A stretch of DNA of 15,532 nt from positions 1-15,532 of the forward strand of contig JAGXRS010000421.1 in assembly GCA_018335615.1 (NCBI GenBank), in the 5' to 3' direction. This DNA comes from Hydrogenophaga sp. Its GTDB lineage: Bacteria > Pseudomonadota > Gammaproteobacteria > Burkholderiales > Burkholderiaceae_C. The notes below the pieces were generated by a model, which saw only the letters and a list, made by a program, of their open reading frames with translations, searched no databases and was not told where the DNA came from. The position numbers and the translations under genes were made by a program. Of the stretch, positions 13,251 to 15,532 are shown one piece after another. Position 1 is the first letter of the stretch. The number at the start of each line of letters is the position of its first letter.

Positions 13251-14654
13251 TCAGGCCTTCGCAATGGCGAAGCTCTTGGCGTAGGCCGCGGCCTTGGCCG
13301 GGTCGAACTCCTTGCCCATGATCTTGTGCTTGACGTAGGCGGGGCCGGCGGTGAACTCGTGGCCCAGGTCCTTCATGTGCCGGCGCGCGTCGGTGATCAG
13401 GAACACCTTCTCGGCAATGGCCTTGTAGTCCACGTCGCCCTTCACATAGCCCCAGCGCTGCATCTGCGTGAGCATCCACACGGCCATGCTCTGCCAGGGC
13501 ATGGGGTCGAAGTCGGCGCGGTCGGGCACCCGCTGGATCTTGCCCAGGCCGTCGGCGTAGGTGCCGGTGAGCACCTGGCGCACCACGATCTCGGGCTGGT
13601 TCAGGTACTGCGACGGCGAGATGACCTTGGCGATGAGTTCGCGGTTTTTCGGCTGGCGCGCCATGGCCGCGGCGGTGAGCACGGCGCGGTACAGCGCGGC
13701 AAAGGTGTTGGGGTTCTGCTGGATGAACTCGGTGGTGGTGCCGAAGGCGCAGCAGGGGTGGCCGTGCCACAGGTCTTTGGTGAGGGTGTGCAGGTAGCCC
13801 ACTTCCTCGTACACCGCGCGCTGGTTGAACGGATCGGGGCCGAGGAAGCCGTCGATGTTGCCGGCGCGCAGGTTGGCCACCATCTCGGGCGGCGCGATCA
13901 CGCGCAGCTGCACGTCGGTGTCGGGGTTGATGCCGTGTTCGGCCAGGAAGTAGCGCAGCAGGAAGTTGTGCATCGAGTAGTCGAACGGAATGCCGAACTT
14001 CATGCCCTTCCAGTTCTTCGGGTCGCGGTTGTCCTTGTGGCGGATCGACATCGTGATGGCCTGGCCATTGATGTTCTGGATCGTCGCGACGTTGGTGGGC
14101 ACGGCGTTGGAGCCCAGGCCCATGCTCATGGCCAGCGGCATGGGGCTGAGGAAGTGCGAGGCGTCGTATTCCTTGTTGATGACCTTGTCGCGCACCAGCG
14201 CCCAGCCGGCGGTTTTGGTGACCTCGACATTGAGTCCTTCCTTCTGGTAGAAGCCCAGCGGGTGCGCCATGATCAGCGGCGTGGCGCAGGTGATCGGAAT
14301 GAAACCGATCTTCAGGTTGGTCTTCTCCAGGCGGCCCTTGTCCTGCGCCATGGCCTGCAGGCTGGCCACCGGCAGCACGCTGGCAATGGCCGCCATGGCG
14401 GTCCCCTTGCCCACCGCGCGCAGGAAGCGGCGGCGCTCCTCGTCTTGCGGAAACAGCGCCTTCACCAGCGTGGCTTCAATGAACGCGTTGCTGTAGGCCT
14501 CGAACTCGGCGGTCTCGCTGCGGCGGCGCAATTCGATGGCCGCGCTGTCGGCCGCCACCTCGGCGTGGTGGTCGGCGATCGTGTGGTCGCGTCCACAACT
14601 GCACTTCATCATCAGGGGACGGTCGGCGTTGTAGGGGTCGAAGAATTCGGACAT
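13251..14654 (-). CDS. NrtA/CynA-type ABC substrate-binding protein with Tat signal (467 aa)
   Basis: About residues 110-467 match CmpA/NrtA-family binding proteins (I-T-C-A-T-P-L-I, S-H-F-L-S-P-M-P-L-A-M-S-M-G-L-G-S, W-K-G-M-K-F-G-I-P-F). A clear twin-arginine motif, R74-R-R-F-L-R79, a hydrophobic stretch and an A-M-A-Q cleavage site near 103 indicate folded export to the periplasm. Preceding it is an unusual 73-residue segment with C18-S-C20-G-R-D-H24, also seen in the downstream paralogue. GAGG lies 6 nt before the ATG; an upstream in-frame start at 14738 has no family similarity. It is the first structural gene of the transporter-cyanase operon. The substrate is inferred as cyanate from cynS; nitrate or bicarbonate are possible. 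Confidence 0.9.
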   Translation of the reverse strand: MSEFFDPYNADRPLMMKCSCGRDHTIADHHAEVAADSAAIELRRRSETAEFEAYSNAFIEATLVKALFPQDEERRRFLRAVGKGTAMAAIASVLPVASLQAMAQDKGRLEKTNLKIGFIPITCATPLIMAHPLGFYQKEGLNVEVTKTAGWALVRDKVINKEYDASHFLSPMPLAMSMGLGSNAVPTNVATIQNINGQAITMSIRHKDNRDPKNWKGMKFGIPFDYSMHNFLLRYFLAEHGINPDTDVQLRVIAPPEMVANLRAGNIDGFLGPDPFNQRAVYEEVGYLHTLTKDLWHGHPCCAFGTTTEFIQQNPNTFAALYRAVLTAAAMARQPKNRELIAKVISPSQYLNQPEIVVRQVLTGTYADGLGKIQRVPDRADFDPMPWQSMAVWMLTQMQRWGYVKGDVDYKAIAEKVFLITDARRHMKDLGHEFTAGPAYVKHKIMGKEFDPAKAAAYAKSFAIAKA

Positions 14655-14701
14655 GGCGCACCTCGTGAGTTGAAGACAGGCTGTGCATTGCAAGCACCGG
14701 G

Positions 14702-14721
14702 CCAACTGGCGTGCCAGCCGG
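14702..14721 (-). promoter_or_regulatory. Possible leader hairpin of the transporter operon
   Basis: On the - strand CCGGCTGGC-AC-GCCAGTTGG can pair over nine positions, two of them G-U, in the predicted 5' leader about 50 bases before the binding-protein start. It has no T-tract, so it is not a classical terminator. Its role is unknown. Confidence 0.3.
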
Positions 14722-14742
14722 GGCCGGGGCCACCCCATCTCG

Positions 14743-14750
14743 ACAATTCA
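14743..14750 (-). promoter_or_regulatory. Weak -10-like patch for the transporter operon
   Basis: TGAATTGT on the - strand is the only AT-rich patch in the 157-base gap upstream of the operon. A start site near 14737 would place the dyad at 14771-14788 about 42 bases upstream, the usual position for an activator. The match to a -10 consensus is poor. Confidence 0.25.
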
Positions 14751-14770
14751 CCAACGCTGGACCGACGCCC

Positions 14771-14788
14771 TGTAGGGCTGGCCCTACA
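14771..14788. promoter_or_regulatory. Perfect 8-2-8 dyad, candidate response-regulator operator
   Basis: TGTAGGGC-TG-GCCCTACA is a perfect inverted repeat with 8-base arms and a 2-base centre. NarL-type regulators bind paired heptamers with a 2-base gap, so the geometry suits the LuxR-type protein encoded next door. It lies between the regulator gene and the first transporter gene. It is too short in its loop (2 bases) to be a good RNA hairpin. Confidence 0.6.
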
Positions 14789-14811
14789 AACCGGCGCTCC
14801 CGACGCCCGTT

Positions 14812-15501
14812 TCAGGCTTCTGGGCGCGTGCGGGCGTGGCGTTCGGCGTACAGCGCCAGCTCCACGTCGTTCTTGGCGCCGGTCTTTTCCAGGATGCGCG
14901 AGCGGTAGGTGCTCACCGTGTTGGGCGCCAGGCCCAGCTGTGCACCAATTTCGCTCACGGTCTGCCCCTGCGTGAGCAGGCGGTAGACCTGGTGCTCGCG
15001 GTGCGACAGCGCTTCGGGCCCGGCCTGTGCACTGCTCTGGCCCACGGCGGAGGCCAGCGCCTCGGCCGTGGCGGGCGTGACGAACACGCCGCCGCCGGCC
15101 ACCTTGCGCACGGCGGCGAGCATGTCGTCGGGGTCGGCGCTCTTGTTCAGGTAGCCGCTGGCACCGAGCTTGATGCAGCGCACCGCATACTGCTTCTCGG
15201 GGTAGGTGCTGAGCATGAGCACCGGCAGGCGCGGGTGCTCTTTCTTGAGGGCCTGCAGCACGTCCAGCCCGTCCAGCCCCGGCAGGGCAATGTCGAGCAG
15301 CACCACGTCCAGCCCCGTGCGCCCTTGGAGCGCCTGCACGCGCTCCAGCACCTCGGGGCCGGTGGTGGCCTCGGCCACCACGACCACATCGGGCGCGTCG
15401 GCCAGCACCTGCTTGAGCCCTTCGCGCACGATGCGGTGGTCGTCGCCGATGAGCACGCGGATCGTGCCGCTGCCCGGGCCGACGCCGGTGGTGGTGGTCA
15501 T
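14812..15501 (-). CDS. NarL/FixJ-family response regulator (229 aa)
   Basis: An N-terminal receiver domain (about 14-135) has the full phosphorylation set: acidic pair D20-D21, phospho-acceptor D70 in V-V-L-L-D-I-A-L-P-G, S98 and K120 in Y-L-N-K-S. A LuxR-type helix-turn-helix follows at about 165-222 (L-S-H-R-E-H-Q-V and I-G-A-Q-L-G-L-A-P-N-T-V-S-T-Y). It is a cytoplasmic DNA-binding activator controlled by a partner kinase. The start overlaps the stop of an upstream frame by ATGA, and GGAG lies 9 nt upstream. Position suggests that it controls the transporter-cyanase genes, probably via the dyad at 14771-14788. A cyanase operon under a two-component system would differ from E. coli, where CynR (LysR type) is used. 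Confidence 0.93.
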   Translation of the reverse strand: MTTTTGVGPGSGTIRVLIGDDHRIVREGLKQVLADAPDVVVVAEATTGPEVLERVQALQGRTGLDVVLLDIALPGLDGLDVLQALKKEHPRLPVLMLSTYPEKQYAVRCIKLGASGYLNKSADPDDMLAAVRKVAGGGVFVTPATAEALASAVGQSSAQAGPEALSHREHQVYRLLTQGQTVSEIGAQLGLAPNTVSTYRSRILEKTGAKNDVELALYAERHARTRPEA

Positions 15502-15532
15502 GCGTCCACACTCCGCCGCTGGTGCGGCTCGC
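15498..15532 (-). CDS. C-terminal end of an upstream gene, probably a sensor histidine kinase (partial)
   Basis: In the frame overlapping the regulator start by ATGA, the - strand reads ...E-P-H-Q-R-R-S-V-D-A-stop up to the window edge. This overlap is typical of kinase-regulator pairs. Only ten residues are visible, so the identity rests entirely on context. Confidence 0.45.
   Translation of the reverse strand, partial: EPHQRRSVDA

Noticed and set aside
13071..14975. Very long + strand open frame (634 codons) opposite the binding-protein gene
   Set aside because: The composition is that of an antisense shadow and it runs through four features on the other strand. The - strand frame has clear NrtA-family motifs.
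1..15532. CRISPR array, tRNA or rRNA gene, transposase, prophage or integration site
   Set aside because: No regularly spaced repeats, tRNA-like cloverleaf, rRNA sequence or transposase/integrase motif was seen on either strand.

Overview
The window is very GC-rich, densely packed bacterial DNA. Protein families, gene order and the style of intergenic repeats point to a betaproteobacterium of the Comamonadaceae (Hydrogenophaga, Acidovorax or a relative). This placement is inference from gene content, since no rRNA or other marker gene is present.

Region 1 (1-2488, + strand) is a two-gene unit: an acyl-CoA-dehydrogenase-fold flavoprotein overlapping, by ATGA, a rubredoxin domain fused to a pyridine-nucleotide FAD oxidoreductase. 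A nested inverted-repeat element (2529-2705) separates it from a convergent Crp/Fnr-type regulator (2748-3389). The regulator is divergent from a DUF4395 membrane protein (3509-4300), and an FNR-like dyad lies on the regulator's start codon and about 42 bp upstream of a plausible start site for the DUF4395 gene.

Region 2 (4501-5183, - strand) is a small, less GC-rich toxin-antitoxin module, PIN toxin first and ribbon-helix-helix antitoxin second. It has an almost consensus promoter, an operator-like dyad and an apparently leaderless toxin mRNA.

Region 3 holds a divergent RlmN/Cfr-family radical-SAM methyltransferase (- strand) and, in the opposite direction, two pirin genes separated by a dispersed-repeat element.

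Region 4 (8357-15532, all - strand) is the main block. In transcription order it contains the tail of a probable sensor-kinase gene, a NarL/FixJ response regulator, a NrtA/CmpA-type binding protein, permease, ATPase, cyanase (CynS), a second paralogous binding protein, a DUF1348/NTF2-like protein and a YitT membrane protein. This looks like a cyanate (or cyanate plus nitrate/bicarbonate) uptake and breakdown operon controlled by a two-component system rather than by the LysR regulator CynR of E. coli. A perfect 8-2-8 dyad lies between the regulator and the first transporter gene. Both binding proteins carry an unusual 65-75 residue segment before their twin-arginine signal, with a shared C-x-C-x3-H motif. 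No individual gene family here is new. The least explained parts are the double binding-protein cyanase operon with its pre-signal motif, and the small regulatory architectures at 3389-3439 and 5182-5221.
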